A DNA stretch of 18,919 nt from NCBI GenBank assembly GCA_023444445.1, contig JAEXMK010000147.1, positions 1 to 18,919 on the forward strand, in the 5' to 3' direction. The notes under the pieces were generated by a model. It saw only the letters and a list, made by a program, of their open reading frames with translations. It was not told the origin of the DNA and did not search any database. This DNA comes from Pseudomonadota bacterium (GTDB taxonomy: Bacteria; Pseudomonadota; Alphaproteobacteria; Rhizobiales; Rhizobiaceae). The translations under genes were made by a program, and so were the position numbers. The stretch's first letter is position 1. Every line of letters begins with the position of its first letter. Of this stretch, positions 1 through 8,032 are shown one piece after another.

Positions 1-21
1 TTCCTGTGACAGGCACAGGAA
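1..21. terminator. Perfect hairpin at the window edge
   Basis: An 8-bp perfect inverted repeat (TTCCTGTG at 1-8 and CACAGGAA at 14-21) surrounds a 5-base loop. It lies about 85 bases beyond the livF stop codon. It could be a second terminator of the liv operon or could belong to a gene outside the window. The stem may continue to the left of base 1, so its full size and role cannot be judged. Confidence 0.3.
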
Positions 22-70
22 TGAGGAGGAGATGAAGCGGACGCGCCCGAGCCTCCAAAAGCCGTTCCGG

Positions 71-92
71 TTGAAACCCGTTCCGGTTTCAA
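71..92 (-). terminator. Candidate terminator of the liv operon
   Basis: A perfect 8-bp stem (TTGAAACC at 71-78, GGTTTCAA at 85-92) with a 6-base loop begins 14 bases past the livF stop. Read on the minus strand it is followed by GC-rich sequence and then a short T run (GGCTTTTGG), so it is not a textbook intrinsic terminator. Its position directly after the last gene of the operon is the main argument. Confidence 0.4.
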
Positions 93-105
93 GCGGTGCA
101 TTCAC

Positions 106-822
106 TCAATGCAGCCCACCCACCCCGAGATGCGTATCGATAATATCCGGATTTTCCACAAGCTCGCTCGACGGCCCATCCCAGACGATGCGGCCGCGCT
201 CCATGATGATGGCGTGGTCGGCGAAATCGATGGCCATCTGGATGCGTTGTTCAACGAGAAGAATGGTCATTTCGCCTGACTGTGCCAGTTTGGAAAAGGC
301 GGCCATCAGTTCTTCGCAGATGACGGGGGCAAGGCCTTCGAGCGGTTCATCAAGCAGCAGCACCCGCGGCTTTCCGAGAATGGTGCGGGCGGTGGAAAGC
401 ATCTGCTGCTCACCGCCGGAGAGTTGCGAGCCTAAATTGCGGCGCCTTTCCTTCAGGCGTGGAAACAGCGTGTAGGCTTCCTCGATGGCCGATTTTGCTC
501 GTCCCTTGAGGCCGACGAACAGGTTTTCCTCCACTGTCAGCGTCGGAAACACATCACGCGTCTGCGGCACGTAACCGAGACCGGCGTAAGCGCGCGCCGC
601 GCTCGGCAGGGCGGTAATGTCCTGCCCGCCGATGCTGATATTGCCGGAAAAACGTTTCGTCTGTCCAGCCAGCGTGGCGAAGAGGCTTGTCTTGCCGACG
701 CCGTTGCGGCCGAGCACGGCGAAACGCGAGCCCGATGGCACGGAAAGCGACAGGCCCTCGATGACCCTTGTCGGGCCGTAACCGGCGGTGAGGTTGACGA
801 TTTCAAGCGGCGCTGCGGGCAT
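106..822 (-). CDS. livF: ABC transporter ATPase, LivF type
   Basis: This is the second ATPase of a branched-chain-amino-acid-type (HAAT) importer. It would pair with LivG on the cytoplasmic side of the LivHM permease. The 238-residue product has Walker A (GRNGVGKT, about residues 38-45), a Q-loop (YVPQ, 84-87), the signature LSGGEQQ (134-140) and Walker B (VLLLDEP, 154-160), and matches LivF in length. I chose ATG 822 because GGGAAG lies 8 bases upstream and the protein then starts just before the first ABC strand; upstream in-frame starts only add an unlikely extension. It overlaps the end of livG by 20 bases, so the two are probably translationally coupled. The residues after Walker B read LEGLAP, a LivF-like variant. 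The substrate cannot be read from this subunit. Confidence 0.93.
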   Translation of the reverse strand: MPAAPLEIVNLTAGYGPTRVIEGLSLSVPSGSRFAVLGRNGVGKTSLFATLAGQTKRFSGNISIGGQDITALPSAARAYAGLGYVPQTRDVFPTLTVEENLFVGLKGRAKSAIEEAYTLFPRLKERRRNLGSQLSGGEQQMLSTARTILGKPRVLLLDEPLEGLAPVICEELMAAFSKLAQSGEMTILLVEQRIQMAIDFADHAIIMERGRIVWDGPSSELVENPDIIDTHLGVGGLH

Positions 823-1567
823 CGGCGTAACTTCCCAGATAGGCTTGGCGGACTTCCGCATTGCTGGTGACGTCTTCAGGCGAACCATCGAAGATCACCG
901 CGCCTGCAGCAAGCACCACCACACGTTTGGCAAAACGGAAGACCAGATCCATGTCGTGCTCGATCATCAGGATGGAGAGGTCGGCGGGCAACCGGTCGAG
1001 CGCCTGTTCGATGCGCGCGGTTTCCGTGGAAGGCACGCCTGCGGCGGGCTCATCGAGCAGCAGGATTTTCGGGCGAAGCGCCATGGCAAGCGCTATCTCG
1101 ATCAGCCGCTGCTGGCCATAGGCGATTTCCCGCACCTTTGTTTCGGCAAGTGCGAGAAGGCCGAGCGTGCCCAGGATATCGCGGGCTTCGCTCATGACGG
1201 AGGGCATGGCACGGTAACGCCCGAAAATCCGCCCCGTCTTGCCCTCCCGCTGAAGAATGGCAAGCGCCACGTGTTCCTCCGGCGTCATGTCCTGAAACAG
1301 CCGGGTAACCTGGAAGGACCGCACGAGGCCGCGTTTCACGCGCTGGCTGGCGCTGAGGCCTGTGACGTCCTCGCCCGCGATGCGCACCGTGCCGGCCGAG
1401 GGTTTGATATTGCCGGTGACGAGATTGACGAAGGTGGTCTTGCCGGCGCCATTGGGGCCGATCAGCACGGTACGGTCCCCCGGCGACAGCGACAGCGACA
1501 CATTGTTGGTAACGACGAGGCCGCCGAAATTCTTCTGCAGGCCGGTCACTTCGAAAATGGCGCTCAT
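803..1567 (-). CDS. livG: ABC transporter ATPase, LivG type
   Basis: First ATPase of the HAAT importer, 254 residues. Visible motifs are Walker A (GPNGAGKTT, 37-45), the LivG-style signature AYGQQR (149-154) in place of LSGGQ, Walker B (ILLLDEP, 168-174) followed by AAGV, and the switch His (H204 in IEHDMD). ATG 1567 overlaps the livM stop as ATGA (TGA at 1566-1564), which fixes the start; in-frame extensions upstream run into livM. The degenerate signature is usual in this family, so I do not treat it as damage. It works with LivF to power the LivHM channel. Confidence 0.93.
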   Translation of the reverse strand: MSAIFEVTGLQKNFGGLVVTNNVSLSLSPGDRTVLIGPNGAGKTTFVNLVTGNIKPSAGTVRIAGEDVTGLSASQRVKRGLVRSFQVTRLFQDMTPEEHVALAILQREGKTGRIFGRYRAMPSVMSEARDILGTLGLLALAETKVREIAYGQQRLIEIALAMALRPKILLLDEPAAGVPSTETARIEQALDRLPADLSILMIEHDMDLVFRFAKRVVVLAAGAVIFDGSPEDVTSNAEVRQAYLGSYADARSAA

Positions 1568-2571
1568 TTGCGATCTCCCCGCAGACGCGCGATGATCTGT
1601 TCGCCCGCGCCATAAAGCCCGCGTGGTGCAAAAAGCACGACGGCGATCAGCAGCAGGCCGACGATGGTGAGCCAATGGAACGGATTGGCGGCGGAAACGA
1701 CATCCTCGAACCACATGAAGGTGACGGTGCCGATCAGCGCGCCGTAAAGCGAGCCCGCGCCGCCGAGCACCAGCATGACCAGCCCCTCGGCGGACAGCGT
1801 GAAGGAGAGGCTGTCGAGGCCGACCACCTGGGTGGAAATGGCGTTCAACGCGCCGCCAATGCCGGCGACGATGCCTGAAATAACGAACATCTTCAGGATT
1901 GTACCATTGACGGCGCCGCCCATGGCCTGAATGCGGATGCTGTCCTGCTTGACGCCACGGCACAACATGCCGAAGGGCGAGTTGACCACGACCCTGAGGG
2001 CGAGGAAGACGACGAGCAGCAGACAGACGCCATAGATATAGGCGGTGCGGCCATAAAGATCGAATTCGAAGGTGCCGAACAGCGCATCTGGCGACACGCC
2101 TGACAGGCCGTCGCTGCCGCCGGTCCAGTTCGACGCCTTGTTGGCCGCCTCATGGAACAGATGGATGACGGCGATGGAGAGCACCAGTTGCGGCAGGCCA
2201 TGTGCGCGTAGCAGAACCGTGCCTGACAGCAACCCGGCCAGGCCGCCCGCAGCCGCGCCGATGGCGGTCATCAGCAGCGGATCGGTGATGTTGAAATGAG
2301 CAGCGGCAATACCGGATGCATAGGCGCCTGCGCCGAACAGGGCGGCGTGGCCGAGCGTGGCGACGCCGCAATAACCGGTGACGAGATCGATCGACAGCAC
2401 CAGAAGAACAATTGCGATGATGCGCGTCAGAAGCGCCAGATTATCCGGAAACAGGAAGTAACCGATGATGGCGGCGGCGATGATGACAAGGGGCCCGCCC
2501 AACGCGCGCAGCGGCGAGCGCGCCTTGGGGATCCTGTTTGTTTCGGTTACGTCGTTCATGAGCACCGCCAT
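1564..2571 (-). CDS. livM: ABC transporter permease, LivM type
   Basis: Inner-membrane permease of the HAAT importer, 335 residues. A short polar N-terminus (about 25 residues) is followed by a series of hydrophobic segments. The family hallmark GYCGVATLGHAALFGAGAY lies after the second or third segment (roughly residues 65-85), and the conserved GAGSLYGALIGT loop is near residue 270. The start is ATG 2571, with GGAAGGG 9 bases upstream; a second ATG four codons later is possible. The gene begins 1 base beyond the livH stop and ends in an ATGA overlap with livG, which shows a tight operon. It would form the channel with LivH. Confidence 0.93.
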   Translation of the reverse strand: MAVLMNDVTETNRIPKARSPLRALGGPLVIIAAAIIGYFLFPDNLALLTRIIAIVLLVLSIDLVTGYCGVATLGHAALFGAGAYASGIAAAHFNITDPLLMTAIGAAAGGLAGLLSGTVLLRAHGLPQLVLSIAVIHLFHEAANKASNWTGGSDGLSGVSPDALFGTFEFDLYGRTAYIYGVCLLLVVFLALRVVVNSPFGMLCRGVKQDSIRIQAMGGAVNGTILKMFVISGIVAGIGGALNAISTQVVGLDSLSFTLSAEGLVMLVLGGAGSLYGALIGTVTFMWFEDVVSAANPFHWLTIVGLLLIAVVLFAPRGLYGAGEQIIARLRGDRK

Positions 2572-2572
2572 C

Positions 2573-3436
2573 TCATTTCGCCCTTCCGAGAAGGCCGCGC
2601 GGGAACATCGTGATGATCACGATGACCGCCAGGTAAAAGAAGAATTCGCCGTATTCGGGGGCAAGATACCGCCCGGTCGTATCGATGGCGCCGAGCAGCA
2701 GGCAGGCGATGAGCGCACCGGGAATGGAGCCCGCGCCGCCGACTGAGACTACGACGAGGAAGGTGACCATGTAGCGCAGCGCATAATAGGGTTCGACCGG
2801 GAGCAGTTCCGCGCCGATGACGCCGCCCATGGCGGCAAGCCCAACGGCGATGGCGAAGCTGACGGCATAGATGACTTCGGTACGCACGCCGAGTGCCGCC
2901 GCCATGGCGGCATTGTCCACTGCCGCCCGCAGCTTGATGCCGAAGGCGGTTTTTTCGAAGGTGAACCACAGCGCGCCGGCCACGGCCAGCCCGCAGGCAA
3001 TGGCGAAGATGCGGTGGGTGGCGATGGTGCGGAAGCCGAGATCGGTGGGGCCGGCCAGCTGCTGCGGCAGCGGAATGGTCTTCAACGTCGGGCCGAAGAC
3101 GAAATTGGCGATGCCGATGATGCAAAAGGTGATGCCGATGGTCATCAGCACCTGCGTCAGTTCCGGCGCGCCATAGATGCGGCGATAGAGAAAACGCTCA
3201 AGCGGTATGGCGATGATGATGGTGCCGACGATGGCGACGAGGATCGCTGCCGCATAACCGAGACCGAGGCCGTGGGCGGCATAGGAGGCGAGATAACCGC
3301 CGATCATGGCAAAGGCGCCATGCGCGAGGTTGACCACCCGCATCAGCCCCATCGTCACCGAAAGGCCGATGGAGATGATGAAAAGGACCATGCCATAGGC
3401 AAGCGCATCGATGAGGATGCTGAAGACCGTCTGCAT
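2573..3436 (-). CDS. livH: ABC transporter permease, LivH type
   Basis: Inner-membrane permease of the HAAT importer, 287 residues, with many hydrophobic segments. The family motif VNLAHGAFAMIGGYLASY begins near residue 35, and the loop GGAGSIPGALIACLLLG is near residue 235. ATG 3436 has a strong Shine-Dalgarno sequence (GGGAGGAG) about 10 bases upstream. It is 92 bases downstream of the binding-protein gene, and that gap holds a hairpin. This is the first of the four membrane/ATPase genes of the operon and the LivM partner. Confidence 0.93.
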   Translation of the reverse strand: MQTVFSILIDALAYGMVLFIISIGLSVTMGLMRVVNLAHGAFAMIGGYLASYAAHGLGLGYAAAILVAIVGTIIIAIPLERFLYRRIYGAPELTQVLMTIGITFCIIGIANFVFGPTLKTIPLPQQLAGPTDLGFRTIATHRIFAIACGLAVAGALWFTFEKTAFGIKLRAAVDNAAMAAALGVRTEVIYAVSFAIAVGLAAMGGVIGAELLPVEPYYALRYMVTFLVVVSVGGAGSIPGALIACLLLGAIDTTGRYLAPEYGEFFFYLAVIVIITMFPRGLLGRAK

Positions 3437-3484
3437 GCTGAAAAAGCTCCTCCCGGTGCTGCAATGCCCGAACCGGGCCGGAAC

Positions 3485-3507
3485 CGAACCGCCGCAAGGA
3501 CGGTTCG
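3485..3507 (-). other. Intercistronic hairpin between livK and livH
   Basis: A 7-bp perfect stem (CGAACCG at 3485-3491, CGGTTCG at 3501-3507) with a 9-base loop lies 21 bases after the livK stop. It has no T run downstream on the minus strand, so it is more likely an mRNA-stabilising or partial-attenuation element than a full terminator. Such elements after binding-protein genes commonly let the binding protein be made in excess over the permease. Its role here is inferred from position only. Confidence 0.4.
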
Positions 3508-3528
3508 ACCCGCTTTGAATGGCCGCTG

Positions 3529-4701
3529 TTATTTTGCTGCGGCGAGGCCCGGATCGCCCTGTTTTTCGAACGTCTGGACTTCCTTGTTATAGTAGCTGCC
3601 ATCATCTGCCTTGGCCACTTCGCGCAGATAGATGTTCTGCGTAATGTGTCGGCTTTCCGGATCGATGCTGACTGGGCCGCGCGGGCTTGTCCAGGAAAGA
3701 CCCTTCACAGCCGCCACTGCCTTTTCCGCATCCTGCTTGCCGCCGGTGGCCTCTATCATCTTGCTGATGACATACATGCCGTCAAAGGCGCCGACTGCGG
3801 GGAAGGAGAGTTCCTTGGGGTTGCCGATGGCCTTGGTCGCGGCTTCCACGAAAGTCTTGTTTTCAGGCGAATCATGCGAGACGGCGTAGTGGAAGGTCGT
3901 CTGCATGCCAAGCGCCGCTTCACCGAGCGCCGGCAGATCGGACTCCTGCGTCAGATCACCCGGTGCGAAAAGTTTGATGCCCGATGACTTCAGGCCGTTG
4001 TCGTTGAAGGCCTTTACGAAACCGAGCGTCGTTGGGCCCGATGGCAGGAAGGCGAAGACGCCCTGCGCGCCGGAATCCTTCACGCGCTGCATGATCGGGC
4101 TGAAATCGTTGGTCGAAAGCGGCATGCGGATGCTTTCGACAACCTCGCCGCCGGCGGCGGTGAAGGCCGCCTTGAAGGCGTTTTCGGCATCGACGCCGGG
4201 GCCGTAATCGCTGACCAGCGAAATGACCTTCTTCACGCCGCCATCAAAGGCCACCTTGGCGATGGGGGTGGAGGTCTGCCAGGTGGTGAACGAGGTGCGC
4301 ACCACGTAGGGGCTCTTGGTCACGATGGCCGAAGTGGCGGCATTCATGATGACCATCGGCACGTTGCCCTGCTTCAGCAAAGGCGTGACGGCCATGGCGT
4401 CGGGGGTGAAATAGAAGCCGGCGAGATATTGCACGCCTTCCTTCACCACCAGCTCCTGCGCCAGCGCCTTGGATTGCGCTGGATCGGCCTGTGGCACATC
4501 GCGATAGACGACCTCGACCGTGTCATTGCCCACCTTGTTGCCGTGAAGGGCAAACCAGGCATCAATACCTGCCTTGAAGTTCTTGCCTTGCAACGCGAAC
4601 GGGCCGGAGAACGGACCGACCACGCCGACCTTGATGGTCTCGGCATAAGCGGCCGTACTAAAGCAGATGGCCGCGATGGCGGCGGTGATCCGTAATTTCA
4701 T
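3529..4701 (-). CDS. livK: Periplasmic binding protein of HAAT ABC importer
   Basis: Solute-binding protein of the Leu/Ile/Val-binding type (type I periplasmic fold), 390 residues, close to the family length. A Sec signal peptide is clear: a K/R start, a hydrophobic stretch, and a likely cut after AYA (residues 18-20). The mature protein opens with IKVGVVGPFSGPFALQG, the usual first strand and ligand loop. Later family-like segments include AGFYFTPDAMAVTPLL and VFAFLPSGPTTLGF. ATG 4701 follows GGAGGAAACC, an excellent ribosome site; an ATT four codons upstream is not credible. It heads the livKHMGF operon. The ligand could be an amino acid, an amide or an aromatic acid; binding proteins of this class vary and the residues seen do not decide. 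Confidence 0.92.
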   Translation of the reverse strand: MKLRITAAIAAICFSTAAYAETIKVGVVGPFSGPFALQGKNFKAGIDAWFALHGNKVGNDTVEVVYRDVPQADPAQSKALAQELVVKEGVQYLAGFYFTPDAMAVTPLLKQGNVPMVIMNAATSAIVTKSPYVVRTSFTTWQTSTPIAKVAFDGGVKKVISLVSDYGPGVDAENAFKAAFTAAGGEVVESIRMPLSTNDFSPIMQRVKDSGAQGVFAFLPSGPTTLGFVKAFNDNGLKSSGIKLFAPGDLTQESDLPALGEAALGMQTTFHYAVSHDSPENKTFVEAATKAIGNPKELSFPAVGAFDGMYVISKMIEATGGKQDAEKAVAAVKGLSWTSPRGPVSIDPESRHITQNIYLREVAKADDGSYYNKEVQTFEKQGDPGLAAAK

Positions 4702-4799
4702 GGTTTCCTCCAAATGCGCCCGTGGCTCCCATCCACCGGTTCAGGTCGCCAGATTGATGATTCATAATATTGAAGTAAAATGAAATAAGGGGGGCGACA

Positions 4800-4817
4800 A
4801 ATAACCTGACGGTTATT
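4800..4817. promoter_or_regulatory. Dyad upstream of livK, candidate operator
   Basis: A perfect 7+7 palindrome (AATAACC, spacer TGAC, GGTTATT) lies about 100 bases upstream of the livK start in an AT-rich stretch. Short perfect dyads with an 18-base footprint are typical of dimeric repressors or activators. No matching regulator gene is adjacent, and I could not place a convincing -35/-10 pair beside it. The regulator is therefore unknown. Confidence 0.35.
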
Positions 4818-4864
4818 AATTCCCCGCTATTCCGCTCTGCCCAACATCGGATAGGACGTTAAGC

Positions 4865-4918
4865 GCCGCCCGGCAATTCTCAAACCGGCGGCGGCCTGAA
4901 GCGAAGACAGCTTCGGGC
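4865..4918. other. Two tandem hairpins in the livK upstream gap
   Basis: The 335-base gap between livK and the unknown plus-strand gene contains two back-to-back stem-loops. The first pairs 4865-4873 with 4885-4892 (8 bp, one bulged C). The second pairs 4894-4902 with 4910-4918 (9 bp including one G-U on the plus strand, 7-base loop). Neither is followed by a long T run. They could be a small RNA, part of a long 5' leader, or a boundary between divergent units. A 63-codon minus-strand ORF across the region looks non-coding. Confidence 0.3.
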
Positions 4919-4988
4919 AAACTCGACGCAGGAAAGTAAAGGCATGAAGATGAAGCCAATGCCAATGCCTTAACCAGTTCTAAGGGGA

Positions 4989-5016
4989 TTGTTTGTAGTC
5001 TCCCCAAGCATATTTT
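4989..5016 (+). promoter_or_regulatory. Weak candidate promoter for the small plus-strand gene
   Basis: TTGTTT (4989-4994) and TATTTT (5011-5016) are separated by 16 bases, which would place transcription start near 5023, about 14 bases before the ATG at 5037. Both hexamers are only moderate matches, so this is a suggestion. Confidence 0.22.
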
Positions 5017-5036
5017 GGAACTTTGTTGGTGTCTCG

Positions 5037-5414
5037 ATGAGCGAATATCAGAATAAAGCTGTTGAGCTAATGCGAAATCGTATTGGAGAAAATGCGCTCA
5101 ACAACACGATCGAGCGCCGTGAAGCATTCCTGCGCAAGGCGCTTACGCTTTATCACGCCATGGGCGGAACGGCGGAAGGCCTGCAGGCAGCGGTGAAGGA
5201 TGCCGTGTCCACGCCGGCGCCCAGCATCGACGTGGCCGTCGGTGACGTCATGTACAAGCTTGCTGCGATCGGCCACGTCGCCGATATCGATATCATGCAG
5301 GCGGGTTACAACAAGCTCGACGCCGCCAATCTGCATATTCTCAGCAAGGGCAAGAAGCTGCTGCAGAAGCAGCGGGACAAAAAGCTCTCTGCTGCCGCGA
5401 TGCCGATAAAGTAG
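5037..5414 (+). CDS. Small conserved-looking protein of unknown function
   Basis: I do not recognise this 125-residue protein. From ATG 5037 it starts MSEYQNKAVELMRNRIGENA, has no signal peptide or membrane segment, and reads as mostly helical. It has a charged N-terminal half, a Pro-rich break (STPAPS, near residues 60-65), a second helical part with GDVMYKLAAIGHVADIDIMQ, and a Lys-rich tail. The second half is faintly like the last helices of all-alpha NTP pyrophosphohydrolases, but the EExxE metal motif is missing, so I do not assign it. An in-frame start 16 codons upstream (4989) would add an unlikely hydrophobic leader. The Shine-Dalgarno sequence is weak. Coding is supported by orderly codon use and by a strong hairpin at its stop. 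It stands alone, divergent from livK. Confidence 0.68.
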   Translation: MSEYQNKAVELMRNRIGENALNNTIERREAFLRKALTLYHAMGGTAEGLQAAVKDAVSTPAPSIDVAVGDVMYKLAAIGHVADIDIMQAGYNKLDAANLHILSKGKKLLQKQRDKKLSAAAMPIK

Positions 5415-5434
5415 GCCGCCCATTACGGGCGGCC
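5414..5434. terminator. Hairpin between convergent genes
   Basis: A perfect 8-bp GC-rich stem (GGCCGCCC at 5414-5421, GGGCGGCC at 5427-5434) with loop ATTAC begins at the last base of the plus-strand stop codon and ends 6 bases before the 3' end of the minus-strand peptidase gene. Placement between two convergent genes suggests a bidirectional terminator. T runs are short: on the minus strand it is followed by TACTTTA. Confidence 0.6.
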
Positions 5435-5440
5435 ACAAGC

Positions 5441-7174
5441 TCAGGCGACTTCCCTGACGAGAATCTCCTGCCAGGCATCATAGGCCGATAGAACCGTTTC
5501 CATCTGTGCGGTGTGGCCGGTAATGAAGTCGTTGCCGTAGATCGTCTCATCAGGATATTCGGTGATCAGCGTCATCGGCACGGTGTGGCGGTCGTCGACG
5601 GAAGACAGGCACGGGAAACCGTTGATGATGCGGAAACCGGTTTCGCCGGCATGGATTTCATAAAGAGCGATCTGTCGGTTGTTGTAATCGAGCAGGCCGG
5701 GAATGGCGCCGAGATGACGGGTCACCCGGTCGAGCAGGGCTTCGGCCTGCTTTTCCCAATCCGCGTGGTGGCGGATGATGAGGAAGAAACCCTTCGGCAG
5801 CGTCCACATGGCGAAATTGCGCGGCACGTAACCGGATAGAGGTCGGGTCCACTCATGCGAGGGATAACCGTGCAGGTTCACATGCAGCTTCGCGCCACTT
5901 ATCTCCTGCGCCTTGAAGCGGATTTCCTTTTCGTTGAGATGGCTGCCTGAATTTTCCAGCGTGCGATATTCGAGGTCATCGCCGAGTGCCGTATAGCGCG
6001 CGGCATGGTGCATATGGCGCGGATTGTCGACGCGCAGGCGCTGGTGCAGGGCATAACCGTCAGGGTTTTCCAGCGGAGAAATCGTGAAATGCGCGCCCTT
6101 GCGTGCGACAAGTTTGCGGGCCGCGCGGATCGCGCCGACGACGCCTGTGGTTTCGTTCGGATGCTGGCCACCGCTGATCATCACGGCAGCATCGCTGCCG
6201 GCAACATATCGGGCGGCAAGGGTACGGCCGGAGCGGGAACGCGCCTCGAAAGCCTCGCCGCCGATGCCTGAGAGCAGTTTTGCGATCTGGCCCGCAGCGA
6301 TCGGTTCGCGTGCCTCATCGATCAGCTGTTCGCCGCCATCAAGAAAGGCTGTGGTGAGCGGCCGTGTCTCGATGCGAACGGAGACTTCGCCTTCACTTTT
6401 CACGATTTCCGGCACGATCTGGCCGGGCTTCAGGCCCCTGTCACCCAATGGACGGCCGGACTTCTTCTGGAAGAATTCCAGGAGCGAGAAATAAAAATCC
6501 TCATGCAGCGCCTCGCGCAGGCTGACGACCTCATCGCCAACGGAAAGGGCCAAGTCCTCGGCCGGATGCGCGACGCGGATATTTAGCTCCTCGAAATAGG
6601 GCTCTTCATCGCTCCAGCCGTGGTTGGCGACGGCGTGGATTGCCGCGTGGAAAAGCTGTTCGTATTCCGTCTCCAGCCTTTCGCCCGAGGCATCACCGGC
6701 AAGCCGGAACCAGCCGGTGGGAGAGACATTGGTTTCACCCACGATATCGGTATGGACCTGATTTGGAGCGAGAACCTTGAGGGTTTCACTCTTGCCATTG
6801 CGGCTCAGCGTAACATCATAGTGGAAGGCATCGTCCTCGCGGGCGATGAAATCCAGCTTCGCATCGCCCACCAGCGCCGCCAGCGGATAGGCCTCCAGCC
6901 GGAAACGATTGGCGGGGGCGTTTTCGTGCACCGGGTACCGCACCTCGATGGCGTCAACGCCATCGAAATTGACCTCTTCCAGAAAGGTGAAGAGAAGGGG
7001 CTTGTAGGCGTTGCGGATTCGGGCGCTGACCCCCTTTTTCTTCAGCCTGTTTTCAGCCTCGCGGCGGCTTTTGGCATCATCGAAGGTCCATGCCTCGAAG
7101 GACTGGCCGGGCTCGGCGCGGGCGACCAGCCTATCCAGAGTGCGCGCGAAAGTCTGGTCGAAAATCTGGCTCAT
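5441..7174 (-). CDS. M14-family zinc carboxypeptidase-like protein
   Basis: Predicted cytoplasmic metallopeptidase of 577 residues with no signal peptide. The C-terminal 260 residues carry the M14 core: zinc ligands in GGQHPNET (H338, E341), NPDG (370-373), the third ligand in NLHGYPSHE (H435), and a catalytic-position Glu in LITEYPDE (E539). The first 300 or so residues have no motif I can name and make the protein longer than simple M14 enzymes. ATG 7174 has GAGGTAACCC directly upstream, inside the end of the permease gene, with 3 bases between its stop and this start. As the last gene of a peptide-type ABC operon it probably hydrolyses the imported compound. M14 enzymes remove C-terminal residues or deacylate amino acids; which applies here is not visible. 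Confidence 0.88.
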   Translation of the reverse strand: MSQIFDQTFARTLDRLVARAEPGQSFEAWTFDDAKSRREAENRLKKKGVSARIRNAYKPLLFTFLEEVNFDGVDAIEVRYPVHENAPANRFRLEAYPLAALVGDAKLDFIAREDDAFHYDVTLSRNGKSETLKVLAPNQVHTDIVGETNVSPTGWFRLAGDASGERLETEYEQLFHAAIHAVANHGWSDEEPYFEELNIRVAHPAEDLALSVGDEVVSLREALHEDFYFSLLEFFQKKSGRPLGDRGLKPGQIVPEIVKSEGEVSVRIETRPLTTAFLDGGEQLIDEAREPIAAGQIAKLLSGIGGEAFEARSRSGRTLAARYVAGSDAAVMISGGQHPNETTGVVGAIRAARKLVARKGAHFTISPLENPDGYALHQRLRVDNPRHMHHAARYTALGDDLEYRTLENSGSHLNEKEIRFKAQEISGAKLHVNLHGYPSHEWTRPLSGYVPRNFAMWTLPKGFFLIIRHHADWEKQAEALLDRVTRHLGAIPGLLDYNNRQIALYEIHAGETGFRIINGFPCLSSVDDRHTVPMTLITEYPDETIYGNDFITGHTAQMETVLSAYDAWQEILVREVA

Positions 7175-7177
7175 GGG

Positions 7178-8026
7178 TTACCTCGAGGTTCTGCCTGTTG
7201 GGTCAAGGCTGTCGCGCAGCCAGTCGCCGAGAAGGTTAAGGCCAAGCACGGTGAGAAGGATAGCAAGGCCTGGAAAGACGCTAACCCACCATGCCGTCTG
7301 CAAATAGGTCCGCCCATCCGCCAGCATGCCGCCCCAGCTTGGAATTGTCGGATCAACGCCGAGACCAAGGAAGGTGAGGCTGCTTTCCAGCAGGATGTTG
7401 TTGGCGACATTGAGCGTCATCAGCACGATGACCGGGCCGATGAGGTTCGGCAGCAGGTGCTGGAGAATGATGCGCCAGTCTTTCACGCCAATGGCGCGGG
7501 CGGAAAGGATGAATTCTCGCTCCCGCAGCGTCAGCACCGAGCCGCGGACGAGACGGGCATATTGCACCCATTGCGAGACGATCAGAAGGATGATGGTGTT
7601 GGTGAGACTGCCGCCGACAATGGCGATGAAGGTGATGGCGAGCAGAATGAAGGGCATGGCGAGCTGGATATCGGCAAAGCGCATGACCAGCATATCCCAG
7701 AAGCCGCGGTAATACCCGGCCACCAGGCCAACCGCGACGCCGAAGATGACAGCGCCGATGACCGAGGTGAAACCGACCAGCAGCGAAATCTTGCCGCCAG
7801 CGACGACGCGGGCGAGAACGTCACGCCCCAGCGGATCGGTGCCGAGCGGATGGGCGGCATTGGCGAAGGGTTTGGCAAGGCGCGCCATCAGGTCGATCTT
7901 GTCCGCACCGCCCGGAAACAGCACGTCGGAGAAGACGACGGCAAGGCAGATGATTGTTGTCAGCGACGCGCCGAGGACGAATTCGAGATTGGTGAAGCGC
8001 GCGAGACGCGAGGTTTTGGCAGCCAT
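7178..8026 (-). CDS. Peptide-type ABC transporter permease, DppC/GsiD-like
   Basis: Second permease of the family 5 importer, 282 residues. After one N-terminal hydrophobic segment comes the class signature HPLGTDPLGRDVLARVVAG (about residues 60-78). Further transmembrane segments follow, then the ATPase-coupling EAA-type loop (ARAIGVKDWRIILQHLLPN, near 175-193) and the C-terminal LTFLGLGVDPTIPSWGGML signature. I prefer ATG 8026 over GTG 8032: GGAG is 9 bases before the ATG but only 3 before the GTG. The start is 6 bases beyond the stop of the upstream permease. It forms a heterodimeric channel with that permease. Confidence 0.92.
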   Translation of the reverse strand: MAAKTSRLARFTNLEFVLGASLTTIICLAVVFSDVLFPGGADKIDLMARLAKPFANAAHPLGTDPLGRDVLARVVAGGKISLLVGFTSVIGAVIFGVAVGLVAGYYRGFWDMLVMRFADIQLAMPFILLAITFIAIVGGSLTNTIILLIVSQWVQYARLVRGSVLTLREREFILSARAIGVKDWRIILQHLLPNLIGPVIVLMTLNVANNILLESSLTFLGLGVDPTIPSWGGMLADGRTYLQTAWWVSVFPGLAILLTVLGLNLLGDWLRDSLDPTGRTSR

Positions 8027-8032
8027 CGTCAC

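Noticed and set aside
4816..5007. 63-codon minus-strand frame upstream of livK
   Set aside because: It has no ribosome site, runs across two strong hairpins and has an amino acid mix unlike a real protein.
5282..5400. Assignment of the small plus-strand protein to the MazG-like NTP pyrophosphohydrolases
   Set aside because: Only a loose resemblance in the last helices is seen; the EExxE metal-binding motif of that family is absent.
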